Shown: positions 1 through 7,823, counted from the first letter of the stretch. The stretch: 20,026 bases of DNA from Avichristensenella sp031550095 (GCA_031550095.1 JAVBOX010000072.1:1-20026); one strand, 5' to 3'. Notes: a model not told the origin generated them from the letters alone. A program made the numbers and translations.

Positions 1-31
1 CAATCCACTCTGGCGGATATAGCGTTGCCAT
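1..31 (-). CDS. dnaG: Probable DNA primase, first 10 codons only (cut by window edge)
   Basis: Only the start of a minus-strand gene is visible. An ATG at 29-31 follows an AAGGAG ribosome binding site (about 37-42) at five bases' spacing and opens MATLYPPEWI. Clostridial DnaG proteins often begin with a short segment ending in a P-E-[EF]-[WF]-[IL] pattern, and dnaG commonly lies just downstream of dgt in clostridia, before the major sigma factor gene. The identification therefore rests mainly on position plus a weak match over ten residues. The gap to dgt is 82 bases and holds no clear hairpin, so the two genes may be co-transcribed. What is certain is a well-formed translation start leaving the window. 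Confidence 0.45.
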   Translation of the reverse strand, partial: MATLYPPEWI

Positions 32-113
32 GTTGACTCCTTAACACCGTCCAATTATTCGCCGCACCCACGCTTTTTCCTGCTAGTATTCGTCATAAAC
101 TTGTTCATTCTTG

Positions 114-1118
114 TCAGCTTCGCGCGAAAGAGGAGGGACCAAAAATCTCTTCAAAGCACCGGATAGCATAACGATCTGTCATGCTGGCCAGGAAGTCGCA
201 CACCACCCTCATGAGGCCATGCTCCTCCGCTCTTTTCAAATAATCGGCCGGCAGGATCCCGGGATGTTCCAGAGTGTAGTGGAACAGCGCGGTGAGCAGC
301 CTTTCCGCTTTTTGCTCCTCCTGAAGGACCTCTTCCCGCAGATAGACCCTTTCGTAGAGAAAGGAACGGAGCGCTGAGGAAGCATCACCCACCTCGGAAG
401 ACATGCGCACACCTCGGCCGTCATCGCTTTCCCGGACAATATCGCATATCATCGTGTTGATTCTGGCACCATGAGAATCCCCGAGAATCCGCGTAAGCTC
501 CACTGGAATGTCCTGGGGAGTGAGCACATGGGCGCGCACCGCGTCGTCAATATCATGGTTGATATAGGCAATCCGATCCGCTCTGGAAACGCACAGACCT
601 TCAAGGGACGCTGGCGGCGTGCTGCCGGAATGATGCAGGATACCATCCCGCACCAGGCGAGTCAGGTTCAATCCAACGCCGTCATTCTCCAGCACTTCAA
701 CGATGCGAAGGCTTTGCTCTCTGTGTTTGAATCCTCCCGGCATCAGCTTGTCGAGAATCCTTTCCCCCATATGGCCATAGGGCGTATGCCCAAGGTCATG
801 CCCCAATGCAATGGCCTCGGCTAAATCCTCGTTGAGGCGAAGAGCCCGCGCCAGCGTCCGGGCGATTTGCGCCACCTCAAGGGTATGGGTTAGCCTGGTT
901 CGAAAATGATCCCCTTCCGGAGCGAGGAAACACTGAGTTTTATGTTTCAGGCGGCGAAAGGACTTTGAATGGAGGATGCGGTCCCTGTCCCGCTGAAACT
1001 CCGTGCGGATATCATCCTTCGATATGGGTCGTTCCCGTTCGCCATGGTCCCTGCTTTGGGAAGCCCATGGCGCTAGCCAAGCACGCTCTCTTTCTTCGAT
1101 TTGCATGCGAATCGTCAT
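114..1118 (-). CDS. dgt: dGTP triphosphohydrolase-like HD-domain protein
   Basis: A 334-residue HD-superfamily protein of the deoxyguanosinetriphosphate triphosphohydrolase family, which hydrolyses dNTPs to the deoxynucleoside and triphosphate and helps balance DNA precursor pools. The metal-binding HD signature is intact: H78 in RLTHTLEV, H107-D108 in GHDLGHTPYGH, and D189 in INHDIDD. The N-terminal SKSFRRLKHKTQ segment (51-62) is also typical. The frame stays open further upstream, but the ATG at 1116-1118 is chosen because GGGAGG lies six to seven bases before it and the encoded length matches the short clostridial form. A promoter and the terminator of the preceding gene lie upstream, so dgt appears to start its own transcript. 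A very short dnaG-like start follows downstream. Confidence 0.93.
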   Translation of the reverse strand: MTIRMQIEERERAWLAPWASQSRDHGERERPISKDDIRTEFQRDRDRILHSKSFRRLKHKTQCFLAPEGDHFRTRLTHTLEVAQIARTLARALRLNEDLAEAIALGHDLGHTPYGHMGERILDKLMPGGFKHREQSLRIVEVLENDGVGLNLTRLVRDGILHHSGSTPPASLEGLCVSRADRIAYINHDIDDAVRAHVLTPQDIPVELTRILGDSHGARINTMICDIVRESDDGRGVRMSSEVGDASSALRSFLYERVYLREEVLQEEQKAERLLTALFHYTLEHPGILPADYLKRAEEHGLMRVVCDFLASMTDRYAIRCFEEIFGPSSFARS

Positions 1119-1154
1119 CAGATCCCTCCCCCGCAGGATGCGCAGTCTTGTGAC

Positions 1155-1190
1155 ATTATATACCACGAATGGGATGGAATTCCTGCAAGA
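1155..1190 (-). promoter_or_regulatory. Candidate promoter of dgt
   Basis: On the minus strand a TATAAT hexamer (1155-1160) sits 36 bases upstream of the dgt start. Reading one step earlier gives TGG-TATATA, which resembles an extended -10. No good -35 hexamer is present at 17 bases, so the match rests on the -10 region. It lies between the terminator of the previous gene and dgt, where a promoter is expected. Confidence 0.45.
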
Positions 1191-1229
1191 GCCGTAAAAG
1201 AGCCTTCTACTATAGCCTATAAATAAGCA

Positions 1230-1259
1230 CAAACGCCTATGGCCATTTGACCATAGGCG
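1230..1259 (-). terminator. Terminator after the propeller gene
   Basis: A perfect 9-bp stem, CGCCTATGG (1234-1242) with CCATAGGCG (1251-1259), and an 8-base loop. On the minus strand it is followed by TTTGTGCTTATTT, a moderately U-rich tail. It lies about 53 bases past the stop codon of the secreted protein and just before the dgt promoter. Confidence 0.7.
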
Positions 1260-1311
1260 CCTTGCTCGAAATAAAGCCATCTTGGGCGATCGCCGCTTTG
1301 CTTTTATATGG

Positions 1312-2520
1312 TCACTTAGGCGCTTGAATCTCCATCACGGCGATATCGCAGCCAGTGGCTTCGCTTAATGCCTGGCCAATCAGATACAGCTTCCCTTGAG
1401 CGTCCTTCGTGATTCCCAAAATCTCCATCTTCCCCGGCCAGGCGTCGCTTATATATGTTTCGGCGATGATTTCTCCCTCATTATCGATCATAAAAAGCCA
1501 GCAATTTTCAGCAAAAGGCCAGCGTTTCCCAAGCCCTGCATCCGTCTGGCCTGCCACGAGGAAGCCTTCATCCACGGGAAGAATACCCTTTAAGTATGTC
1601 TCTTCACCCTTGAGAAACTTTTTATCCCACAGAACGTTTCCATCGGCGTCGATTCGAATGGCGAGGCCAGCCCGGCTCAATGGAACCTCTCCAAACAAGC
1701 TTTCCCCAAGCACCATCGCGCCTCCGTCTTCCGTCGGAATAAACCGTTCGATGACGATACCCATGTCCTTCTCAAGCGGCGATGTCCAAACCATCTCGCC
1801 CGCTTCATTTAGCTTTGCCAGCAAGCTGACCCGTTTCTCATCCTCGGAATGCACGTTGCCGCCCACGATCACGCCGCCCTCCGTTGGAACCATGTACTCG
1901 AGATACGCATCCTCATACCCTTCAATCGCAAAGTCCTGTTCCCATAGCACCTTCCCAGAAAAATCAAGGCAGGAGGCATAGGATACATGGGTATACCCCT
2001 GCGATTTCGAAGCATCGTCCTCCGTCCTCCAGCCCAAGGCGAAAAAACGCTCCCCACTGGCGGCGATTGCCCGGATTCGCCCGCCGGGAAGCGGAATGGT
2101 GTCTTCCACATTTCCTTTCGTGTCCAAGATAACGATTTCGCTCAGTTCGTTCTCATCGCGGTAGATCTCGTGCACCAGGGCGTACCTACCATCTCCCAAG
2201 CCAATGGCACTGCCAAAATCATCCATCATGCCCGGCTCGCCCATAACGACTTGCCACTCAATGGCGCCCGCTCCATCCGTTCCAATGGCCCAGGCGTTAT
2301 GATTGGGGTTGACGATCTTCTGATTTTCCAAGTCCCCGTCATCGCTGCGGCTGTATCCATACATGACAAGCCCGCGATTCGTCAGCGGAAAGGCTCCGTA
2401 GGCAAAATCCTCACCGGAACCGCCATAGGTTTGAAGGTTTGAGAAGCCGGGATCTTCAGCCATGGCCTGAACCGACAGGAACATCAATAAGGCCAATATG
2501 CGGCAAAGCAGCTTTTTCAT
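1312..2520 (-). CDS. Secreted protein, probable seven-bladed beta-propeller, function unknown
   Basis: A 402-residue protein with a clear Sec signal peptide: a KK start, a hydrophobic core at about 5-17, and likely cleavage after AMA at 21. The mature chain shows about seven degenerate repeats, beginning near residues 49, 110, 156, 215, 266, 318 and 376. Each has a G-hydrophobic strand such as GGVIVGG or GFLVAGQT, then a strand ending in D-x-x-G-x-[VI]-x-W, as in DFSGKVLW and DADGNVLW. This is the pattern of a beta-propeller of the PQQ/WD-like type. I see no catalytic motif, lipobox or cell-wall anchor, so it is probably released or loosely surface-held. The start is supported by AAAGGAG seven bases upstream. 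Terminators flank it on both sides, making it a single-gene unit set between ppdK and dgt. I do not recognise a named family. Confidence 0.8.
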   Translation of the reverse strand: MKKLLCRILALLMFLSVQAMAEDPGFSNLQTYGGSGEDFAYGAFPLTNRGLVMYGYSRSDDGDLENQKIVNPNHNAWAIGTDGAGAIEWQVVMGEPGMMDDFGSAIGLGDGRYALVHEIYRDENELSEIVILDTKGNVEDTIPLPGGRIRAIAASGERFFALGWRTEDDASKSQGYTHVSYASCLDFSGKVLWEQDFAIEGYEDAYLEYMVPTEGGVIVGGNVHSEDEKRVSLLAKLNEAGEMVWTSPLEKDMGIVIERFIPTEDGGAMVLGESLFGEVPLSRAGLAIRIDADGNVLWDKKFLKGEETYLKGILPVDEGFLVAGQTDAGLGKRWPFAENCWLFMIDNEGEIIAETYISDAWPGKMEILGITKDAQGKLYLIGQALSEATGCDIAVMEIQAPK

Positions 2521-2626
2521 GACAACTCTCCTTTATTTTCCACGCGTTATAACAGGCTATCAAGGGATAGGCTTTTTCCTACTATGTATTTAAAGGCGCA
2601 AAATAGGCAATTCTTGCATCTATAAT

Positions 2627-2667
2627 GAAAAAACCAAAACCCGCGAGCTTTGGCGGACTCGCGGGTT
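2627..2667 (-). terminator. Strong rho-independent terminator of ppdK
   Basis: A perfect 10-bp GC-rich stem pairs 2638-2647 (AACCCGCGAG in plus-strand reading) with 2658-2667, with a 10-base loop. On the minus strand it is followed by TTGGTTTTTT. It starts about 20 bases past the ppdK stop codon. Confidence 0.93.
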
Positions 2668-2687
2668 CTCCATTTCTCACAAGGGGA

Positions 2688-5324
2688 TTATGCTTTCTTC
2701 TCCATGATCGCGGCATGGGCGGCAGCCAACCGGGCAATGGGCACGCGGAAAGGCGAACAGCTCACATAGTCCAGGCCGACCTTGTGGCAGAAGATGATGC
2801 TGGAGGGATCCCCGCCATGTTCACCGCAGATGCCCAGCTTGATGTTTGGGCGAGTCTGGCGGCCCTTTTCAACAGCCATCTGCACCAAGGCGCCAACGCC
2901 GATCTGGTCCATACGGGCGAAAGGATCGCTCTCAAAGATCTTTTTCTCATAGTAGGCATCCAGGAACTTCCCTGCGTCATCCCGGGAGAATCCGAATGTC
3001 ATCTGGGTCAGATCGTTGGTGCCGAAGGAGAAAAACTCCGCTTCCTTCGCGATTTCATCCGCGGTCACCGCGGCACGGGGGATTTCGATCATGGTGCCGA
3101 TCATGTACTCGCAGGTCTCGCCCCGCTCGGCAAACACTTTCTGGATCGTTTCCAGAACAACGCTCTTCACGAAGGCCAGTTCCTTGGTTTCACCCACCAG
3201 CGGAATCATGATTTCCGGCTTGACGGAAAGGCCGGTCGCCTTCTTTACGTTCAGCGCAGCTTCAATCACGGCGCGGGTCTGCATTTCGGCGATTTCCGGG
3301 AAGGTGACCGCCAGACGGCAGCCGCGGTGGCCCATCATGGGGTTAAACTCGTGGAGAGCGTCGATCTTGGCGATGATCTTCTCCGGGGTGGTGTTCAACT
3401 CTTTGGCGATGGCAGCGATTTCGTTGACCATGTCCTTCTGGGGCAGGAACTCATGCAGCGGCGGATCCAGGAAACGGATGGTTACGGGCCGATCTTCCAT
3501 GGCTTTATAGATGCCCTCAAAATCGCCCCGCTGCATGGGCAGAATCTTATCCAAAGCGCGGCGGCGCTGGTCTTCGGCATCCGCCAAAATCATCTCCCGG
3601 ACGGCGGCGATACGGTCCGAGTCAAAGAACATATGCTCGGTCCGACAAAGGCCGATGCCTTCGGCGCCAAACTGAACGGCCTGTATCGCGTCCCTGGGGG
3701 TATCCGCGTTGGTACGAACCTTCAGCTTGCGGCATTCATCCGCCCATTTCATCAGGCGAGCAAAGTCCCCCGTAACGGAAGCTTCCACCGTGGGGATCTG
3801 CCCGGCGTAAACCTTGCCGGTGGAGCCATCGATGGAGAGAAAATCACCTTCCGTGTAGGTCTTTCCATCCACGGTCATGGATTTGGTTCCCTCATGGATC
3901 CGCAAAGCTCCGCAGCCAACAACCGCGCAGCGGCCCATACCCCGGGCAACAACGGCGGCGTGGCTCGTCATTCCGCCACGGGCAGTCAGGATTCCCTGGG
4001 ACAGATCCATGCCCTCGATATCCTCAGGTGTCGTTTCCACGCGAACCAACAGCGCCTTGATGCCCGCCTTAGCAGCTTCGGCCGCGGAACTGGCAGTGAA
4101 GAAGACCTGACCACAGGCCGCGCCGGGGGATGCCGGCAAACCTTGGGCAATATGCTTGGCAGCCTTCAGAGCGTTTGTATCAAAATTCGGGTGAAGCAGC
4201 GTATCCAGTTGCTTTGGTTCCACTTTCAGGACAGCTTCCTCCGGGGATTGCATGCCCTCGTCTACCAGATCGACGGCGATCTTCAGAGCGGCGGCGGCAG
4301 TGCGCTTGCCATTGCGGGTCTGGAGCATGAAGAGCTTTCCGCCCTCGATGGTGAACTCCATGTCCTGCATATCCCGATAATGCTTTTCCAGCAGATTGGC
4401 CGTCTTGACAAACTGGCCGTAAACCTCGGGCATTTTCTCCTCAAGGGTGGAAATGGGCTGAGGCGTCCGGATGCCGGCCACCACGTCTTCTCCTTGGGCA
4501 TTGATCAAGTATTCACCATACAACCGTTTTTCACCGGTGGAGGGATCCCGGGTAAAAGCGACGCCTGGGCCGCAGTCGTCGCCCATATTGCCAAAGACCA
4601 TAGACTGGACGTTAACGGCGGTACCCCAATCGCCAGGGATATCGTTCATGCGGCGGTAATAGATGGCACGGGGGTTGTCCCAAGAACGAAATACGGCCTT
4701 CACCGCCTCCATCAATTGCTCCTTGGGATCCTGGGGAAAGGGCTTGCCCTTTTCCTTAAGGTAGAGCTCCTTATAGCGGCGAACAACCTCTTTCATGTCC
4801 TCCGCATTCAGGTCCGTATCGTACTGAGCGCCTTTTTTTTCTTTTACATCATCCAGAATATGCTCAAACTTCGCCTTTTCCACTTCCATCACCCCGGCCG
4901 AGAACATCGGGATAAAACGCCGGTAGCTGTCATAAGCAAAGCGCTCGTTATTTGATTTCCTTGCCACGCCTAAAACGGTTTCATCGTTGAGGCCCAGGTT
5001 CAAAATGGTGTCCATCATGCCGGGCATTGAGGCGCGGGCGCCGGAACGGACGGAGACAAGGAAAGGATTTCCCACATCGCCAAACTTCTTGCCGGTCATG
5101 CCTTCCACAGTTTTTAACGCGGCAAAGATCTGCCCTTGGATCTCGTCGCTGATGATCTTTCCATCCTGGTAATAGCGGGTGCATGCTTCGGTCGTCACGG
5201 TAAAACCCTGGGGAACGGGTAGGCCCAAGGTGCTCATCTCAGCTAGGTTGGCGCCTTTGCCACCCAGGAGATTCTTCATTTGCGCGTTGCCCTCTTCAAA
5301 CAGGTAGACATACTTTGTAGCCAT
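2688..5324 (-). CDS. ppdK: Pyruvate, phosphate dikinase
   Basis: A complete 878-residue PPDK, which interconverts pyruvate + ATP + Pi and phosphoenolpyruvate + AMP + PPi in the cytoplasm. In anaerobes it often works in the glycolytic direction. The N-terminal ATP-grasp part begins with GGKGANLAEM (21-30). The phosphohistidine domain has GGMTSHAAVVARGMG with catalytic His455, the same number as in the classic Clostridium symbiosum enzyme. The PEP-binding barrel has R561 in LCRTEHMF, FSFGTNDLTQMT (766-777) and catalytic C833 in GICGEHGGDPSS. An upstream in-frame ATG pair exists, but the ATG at 5322-5324 (MATKYVYLFEEG) is eight bases from GAGGAG and matches the family start. Its own sigma-A promoter precedes it and a strong terminator follows. 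No PPDK regulatory protein gene adjoins it. Confidence 0.98.
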   Translation of the reverse strand: MATKYVYLFEEGNAQMKNLLGGKGANLAEMSTLGLPVPQGFTVTTEACTRYYQDGKIISDEIQGQIFAALKTVEGMTGKKFGDVGNPFLVSVRSGARASMPGMMDTILNLGLNDETVLGVARKSNNERFAYDSYRRFIPMFSAGVMEVEKAKFEHILDDVKEKKGAQYDTDLNAEDMKEVVRRYKELYLKEKGKPFPQDPKEQLMEAVKAVFRSWDNPRAIYYRRMNDIPGDWGTAVNVQSMVFGNMGDDCGPGVAFTRDPSTGEKRLYGEYLINAQGEDVVAGIRTPQPISTLEEKMPEVYGQFVKTANLLEKHYRDMQDMEFTIEGGKLFMLQTRNGKRTAAAALKIAVDLVDEGMQSPEEAVLKVEPKQLDTLLHPNFDTNALKAAKHIAQGLPASPGAACGQVFFTASSAAEAAKAGIKALLVRVETTPEDIEGMDLSQGILTARGGMTSHAAVVARGMGRCAVVGCGALRIHEGTKSMTVDGKTYTEGDFLSIDGSTGKVYAGQIPTVEASVTGDFARLMKWADECRKLKVRTNADTPRDAIQAVQFGAEGIGLCRTEHMFFDSDRIAAVREMILADAEDQRRRALDKILPMQRGDFEGIYKAMEDRPVTIRFLDPPLHEFLPQKDMVNEIAAIAKELNTTPEKIIAKIDALHEFNPMMGHRGCRLAVTFPEIAEMQTRAVIEAALNVKKATGLSVKPEIMIPLVGETKELAFVKSVVLETIQKVFAERGETCEYMIGTMIEIPRAAVTADEIAKEAEFFSFGTNDLTQMTFGFSRDDAGKFLDAYYEKKIFESDPFARMDQIGVGALVQMAVEKGRQTRPNIKLGICGEHGGDPSSIIFCHKVGLDYVSCSPFRVPIARLAAAHAAIMEKKA

Positions 5325-5367
5325 TCGCATTTCTCCTCTACTTATTATCACATTCACTCAACGGTTC

Positions 5368-5396
5368 AGTATACTATGTTTCCCAGTAGCTGGCAA
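5368..5396 (-). promoter_or_regulatory. Promoter of ppdK
   Basis: On the minus strand, TTGCCA (5391-5396), a 17-base spacer and TATACT (5368-5373) form a near-consensus sigma-A promoter. It lies about 44 bases upstream of the ppdK start, immediately after the rimI stop codon. No hairpin separates rimI from it, so some readthrough from the ribU operon into ppdK is possible. Confidence 0.82.
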
Positions 5397-5412
5397 TAGT
5401 TTTCGTCCGAAC

Positions 5413-5883
5413 TCACGGAAATATTCTCGATGGCGGGAGGTTCTCGCAAGCCATGATCAGCGCGTCTTCCCGATTGTCGTCATAATACCTTTTCCGATAG
5501 CCCACATCAAAAAAGCCAACCTTATGATAAAGCTCTTGGGCTGCGGAGTTGGAACGCCGCACCTCAAGCGTCATCCACCTCATGCCCACATCCGCCGCCA
5601 ACTGCATAAGGGATCGGGTAATCAGCTCCCCATAGCCTTTGCCCCTATGGCCGGGAAGCACGGCGATGTTGGTGATATGCGCCTCGTCAATTACCAGCCA
5701 CATGCCCGCGTATGCCACCACCCTGCCGGACAGCTCAGCGACCAGGTAGCGGGCGCATTTGTTCTCCGTGACTTCCTTTTCAAAAGCATCCCGAGACCAT
5801 GGAATGGAAAAACACCCTTTTTCGATCTCCTGCACATCATCCACATCTTCAAGCGTCATAGGGCGCACAATCGGTTCAGCCAC
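5413..5883 (-). CDS. rimI: Ribosomal protein S18-alanine N-acetyltransferase (RimI-like)
   Basis: A 156-residue GNAT-fold acetyltransferase. RimI acetylates the N-terminal alanine of ribosomal protein S18 using acetyl-CoA. Visible features are the pyrophosphate-binding loop HRGKGYG (79-85), the beta-4 segment ITNIAVLPG, and the RimI-type TLEVRRSNSAAQELY (105-119), with E107 and Y119 at the places of the catalytic pair known for RimI. The frame extends further upstream, but the GTG at 5881-5883 is chosen: AAAGGAGG lies six bases before it, inside the tsaB tail. It overlaps the tsaB stop by eight bases, indicating translational coupling. The tsaE-tsaB-rimI order is a standard bacterial arrangement. 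The usual fourth member, tsaD, is absent here. Confidence 0.93.
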   Translation of the reverse strand: MAEPIVRPMTLEDVDDVQEIEKGCFSIPWSRDAFEKEVTENKCARYLVAELSGRVVAYAGMWLVIDEAHITNIAVLPGHRGKGYGELITRSLMQLAADVGMRWMTLEVRRSNSAAQELYHKVGFFDVGYRKRYYDDNREDALIMACENLPPSRIFP

Positions 5884-6568
5884 TTTGGGCCTCCTTTGCC
5901 GTGCGCTCTCGTTCCGCCTGGGGCGCACGGAGATAATAGGGCGCCAGCGTTCGCCAGCTTCCCGCTTCCCCTTGTTTCATATAGGCCAACTGCGCCACAC
6001 AGGACCCACGGATCCCCATCCATCCCTCAGACGGAAAGATCGCCGATTTACCCATGACAGAGAGTATTGCTTCCCTATGGCGATCCGCACCGTCCCCAAC
6101 GAAGCAACAGCGACCAAATGATGCAACCCGCTCCAAATATTCATCCAGGCTGACAGCTTCATCGGGCATAACCCGCTTTCCCTTCCGGAATGCCGCTGCG
6201 TATACCTGACTTGCCCGGGCATCCTGCAGGGGACACACCACCCCATCGAAAAGAGAAGCGCAGAACGCCATAGCCTCCAGCGCGTTGATGCCAACGCAGG
6301 GTTTATTCAGAGCCTGCGAGAGCCCTATGGCCGACGAAACCCCGATGCGAACCCCGGTAAAGGAGCCAGGCCCTTTGACAACGGCAACCAAATCTACATC
6401 CGCCATCGACAATTTTCCCGCGCGGAGCGCCTCATCCACCATGGGCATCAAGCTCTCCGAATGGGTTAACCCACTCCGCCGCACACACTCAAACAGGGCC
6501 AAGCCATCCCGCATAAGCGCAACGCTCAATGAAGGGCCTGACGTATCCATGGCAAGAATTACGCTCAT
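5876..6568 (-). CDS. tsaB: tRNA t6A synthesis protein TsaB
   Basis: A 230-residue TsaB (YeaZ) protein of the ASKHA fold. TsaB pairs with TsaD and TsaE to transfer threonylcarbamoyl to A37 of ANN-decoding tRNAs. The N-terminal AMDTSG (6-11) and the hallmark GPGSFTGVRIG (66-76) are present, and length is normal. The ATG overlaps the tsaE stop as ATGA, a classic coupling signal, and its 3' end carries the ribosome binding site of rimI. The distal half is less conserved, as is usual for Gram-positive TsaB. No TsaD gene lies in the window, so the catalytic subunit must be encoded elsewhere. Confidence 0.96.
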   Translation of the reverse strand: MSVILAMDTSGPSLSVALMRDGLALFECVRRSGLTHSESLMPMVDEALRAGKLSMADVDLVAVVKGPGSFTGVRIGVSSAIGLSQALNKPCVGINALEAMAFCASLFDGVVCPLQDARASQVYAAAFRKGKRVMPDEAVSLDEYLERVASFGRCCFVGDGADRHREAILSVMGKSAIFPSEGWMGIRGSCVAQLAYMKQGEAGSWRTLAPYYLRAPQAERERTAKEAQSG

Positions 6569-7005
6569 AAACTCACCTCGCGAAAGCCGCCTCTGCTGAG
6601 GATTGAAAGAACCCGCTCTCCCTCTGAGGGTCCGTCGGCAATCGAAATCTCAAGGCGGCATGGGGGGATGACTTCCTCGCAGCGCTCAGGCCATTCCACA
6701 ACGGATACCGCCTCGCCTGCCAAAAAATCCTGAAGTCCAGCGGCAAAAAACTCCTCAAGATCTTCAAGCCGGTATAGATCGAAATGATGGAGCGCAAGCG
6801 CCCCCTGGTGGCAGTTGAGCAGCGTAAATGTGGGGCTTGGCACCGGTCCTATGATGCCCAGTCCCCTGGCAATGCCTCGCGCCAGCACAGATTTTCCCGC
6901 GCCTAAGCCGCCACTTAGCAACAGCACATCGCCCGGGCGCAATTGCGCCGCGAGCGATATGCCGATCTGTTCAGTTTGCTTTTCGCTTGAAGACGTTACG
7001 ATCAC
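6565..7005 (-). CDS. tsaE: tRNA t6A synthesis ATPase TsaE
   Basis: A 146-residue P-loop ATPase of the TsaE (YjeE) family, which binds the TsaB-TsaD complex and drives turnover in t6A formation. It has a Walker A motif GGLGAGKS (32-39), the conserved SPTFTLLN segment (56-63), HFDLYRL (73-79) and VEWPER (102-107), all diagnostic. It begins with GTG only three bases after the ribU stop codon. The ribosome binding sequence AAAGGAT lies inside the end of ribU, so the two are almost certainly co-translated. It shares an ATGA overlap with tsaB downstream. Confidence 0.96.
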   Translation of the reverse strand: MIVTSSSEKQTEQIGISLAAQLRPGDVLLLSGGLGAGKSVLARGIARGLGIIGPVPSPTFTLLNCHQGALALHHFDLYRLEDLEEFFAAGLQDFLAGEAVSVVEWPERCEEVIPPCRLEISIADGPSEGERVLSILSRGGFREVSL

Positions 7006-7008
7006 TAA

Positions 7009-7584
7009 CTATCCTTTCAGCCCGCGCTTCAGAAAAGGTGAGAGGTGTTTATACAGCGCAAAGGTCACCAGGCTGACCGTAACGCCTTTCACCAGATTAA
7101 AGGGCGCTACCGAAGCCCAAAGAAGCGTGGGATGCCCCGCCATATACGCGGCAAATCCATCCCCCAGAAAAACGGGCAGCAACAGAAACCGATTGGCCAG
7201 CACACCCATTGCCGTCATTGCCAGAACGCCGATACCCATGCCGATAAGGGCGCCTTTGCGGTTGCGCACGCGGAAATACACGAGAACAGACGGCAGGAGC
7301 ATGGCAGTGCCGACCAAAAGATCCGCCAGTTGTCCAACGCCGCCGGAATCGGTCCGGAGCAACTGAAAAAGATTCCGCACTGCCAGAACGGCAAAACCGG
7401 ACGGAAACCCAAGGGCAAACCCTGTGAGAAGCACCGGGACATAGACAAAATCCAACTTAAGCCAAGGAGCAAAAAAGGCCATGGGGATTTCGGGAAAGTA
7501 GCTCAGTGCGATTGAAATGGCGCACATCATGCCTATCCGCGCCAGCTGTCCAACATCTGCCCGTCTTTCAGTTCTTTGAGCCAT
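7009..7584 (-). CDS. ribU: ECF transporter S component, riboflavin type (RibU-like)
   Basis: A membrane protein of 191 residues with about six hydrophobic segments, resembling the substrate-binding S component of energy-coupling factor transporters. The segment LKLDFVYVPVLLTGFALG and the later NRFLLLP are typical of this group. Riboflavin specificity is inferred mainly from the FMN riboswitch directly upstream. RibU-type S components share an energising EcfA/EcfA'/EcfT module encoded elsewhere, and none lies nearby. Two in-frame ATGs are possible: 7588-7590 is only about three bases from AGAGG, while 7582-7584 is nine bases away and is preferred. It heads an operon with tsaE, tsaB and rimI. 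Confidence 0.88.
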   Translation of the reverse strand: MAQRTERRADVGQLARIGMMCAISIALSYFPEIPMAFFAPWLKLDFVYVPVLLTGFALGFPSGFAVLAVRNLFQLLRTDSGGVGQLADLLVGTAMLLPSVLVYFRVRNRKGALIGMGIGVLAMTAMGVLANRFLLLPVFLGDGFAAYMAGHPTLLWASVAPFNLVKGVTVSLVTFALYKHLSPFLKRGLKG

Positions 7585-7603
7585 ATTCATTTACCTCTTT
7601 CTG

Positions 7604-7637
7604 CAAAACAAACCCCGACCTTGAAAGATCAGGGTTT
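7604..7637 (-). terminator. Riboswitch expression-platform terminator
   Basis: On the minus strand an 11-bp stem (7627-7637 with 7610-7620, two G-U pairs) is followed by GTTTTG. It starts one base after the 3' strand of the aptamer's closing helix and ends 20 bases before the ribU start. It probably ends transcription when FMN is bound. The U-run is short. Confidence 0.65.
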
Positions 7638-7756
7638 ATCTTCTTTCATCCAGACTATACTGTCGGTTTTGGAATCGCGCGGAATGCGTTCACCAAATCT
7701 GCCCGAAGGCTTGCGGACTCTACCGCCGGTCGGGAATTTCACCCTGCCCTGAAGAT
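7638..7756 (-). ncRNA. FMN riboswitch (RFN element)
   Basis: On the minus strand this 119-base stretch carries the hallmark blocks of the FMN aptamer: ATCTTCAGGGCAGGGTG, AAATTCCCGACCGGCGGT, GTCCGC, AACCGACAGT and AGTCTGGATGAAAGAAG. The closing helix P1 forms between ATCTTC (7751-7756) and GAAGAT (7638-7643). FMN binding normally represses riboflavin synthesis or uptake genes. Here it precedes ribU and, through it, tsaE-tsaB-rimI. Together with its promoter, terminator and the divergent ABC promoter, it accounts for the 361-base gap between ribU and the ABC transporter. Confidence 0.97.
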
Positions 7757-7794
7757 CTTTTTGCGTCAAGAGCTGTTATGCGTTTGTCGAAGAT

Positions 7795-7823
7795 AGTATA
7801 GCCCATCGGTAAACCTTTGTAAA
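7795..7823 (-). promoter_or_regulatory. Promoter of the FMN riboswitch-ribU operon
   Basis: On the minus strand, TTTACA (7818-7823), a 17-base spacer and TATACT (7795-7800) lie about 40 bases upstream of the aptamer. This fits a sigma-A start producing the riboswitch leader. Confidence 0.8.

Noticed and set aside
1285..1294. Palindrome GGCGATCGCC after the propeller gene
   Set aside because: A single 10-base palindrome without a partner or flanking promoter; too little to call an operator.
1409..1981. A 190-codon plus-strand frame opposite the propeller gene
   Set aside because: It is serine/proline-rich, has no ribosome binding site, and is antisense to a gene with a signal peptide, repeats and a good start.
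2625..4955. A 776-codon open frame on the plus strand opposite ppdK
   Set aside because: It is antisense to a fully conserved PPDK with all catalytic residues, starts in the ppdK terminator without a ribosome binding site, and has no recognisable domain. Long antisense frames are expected from codon bias.
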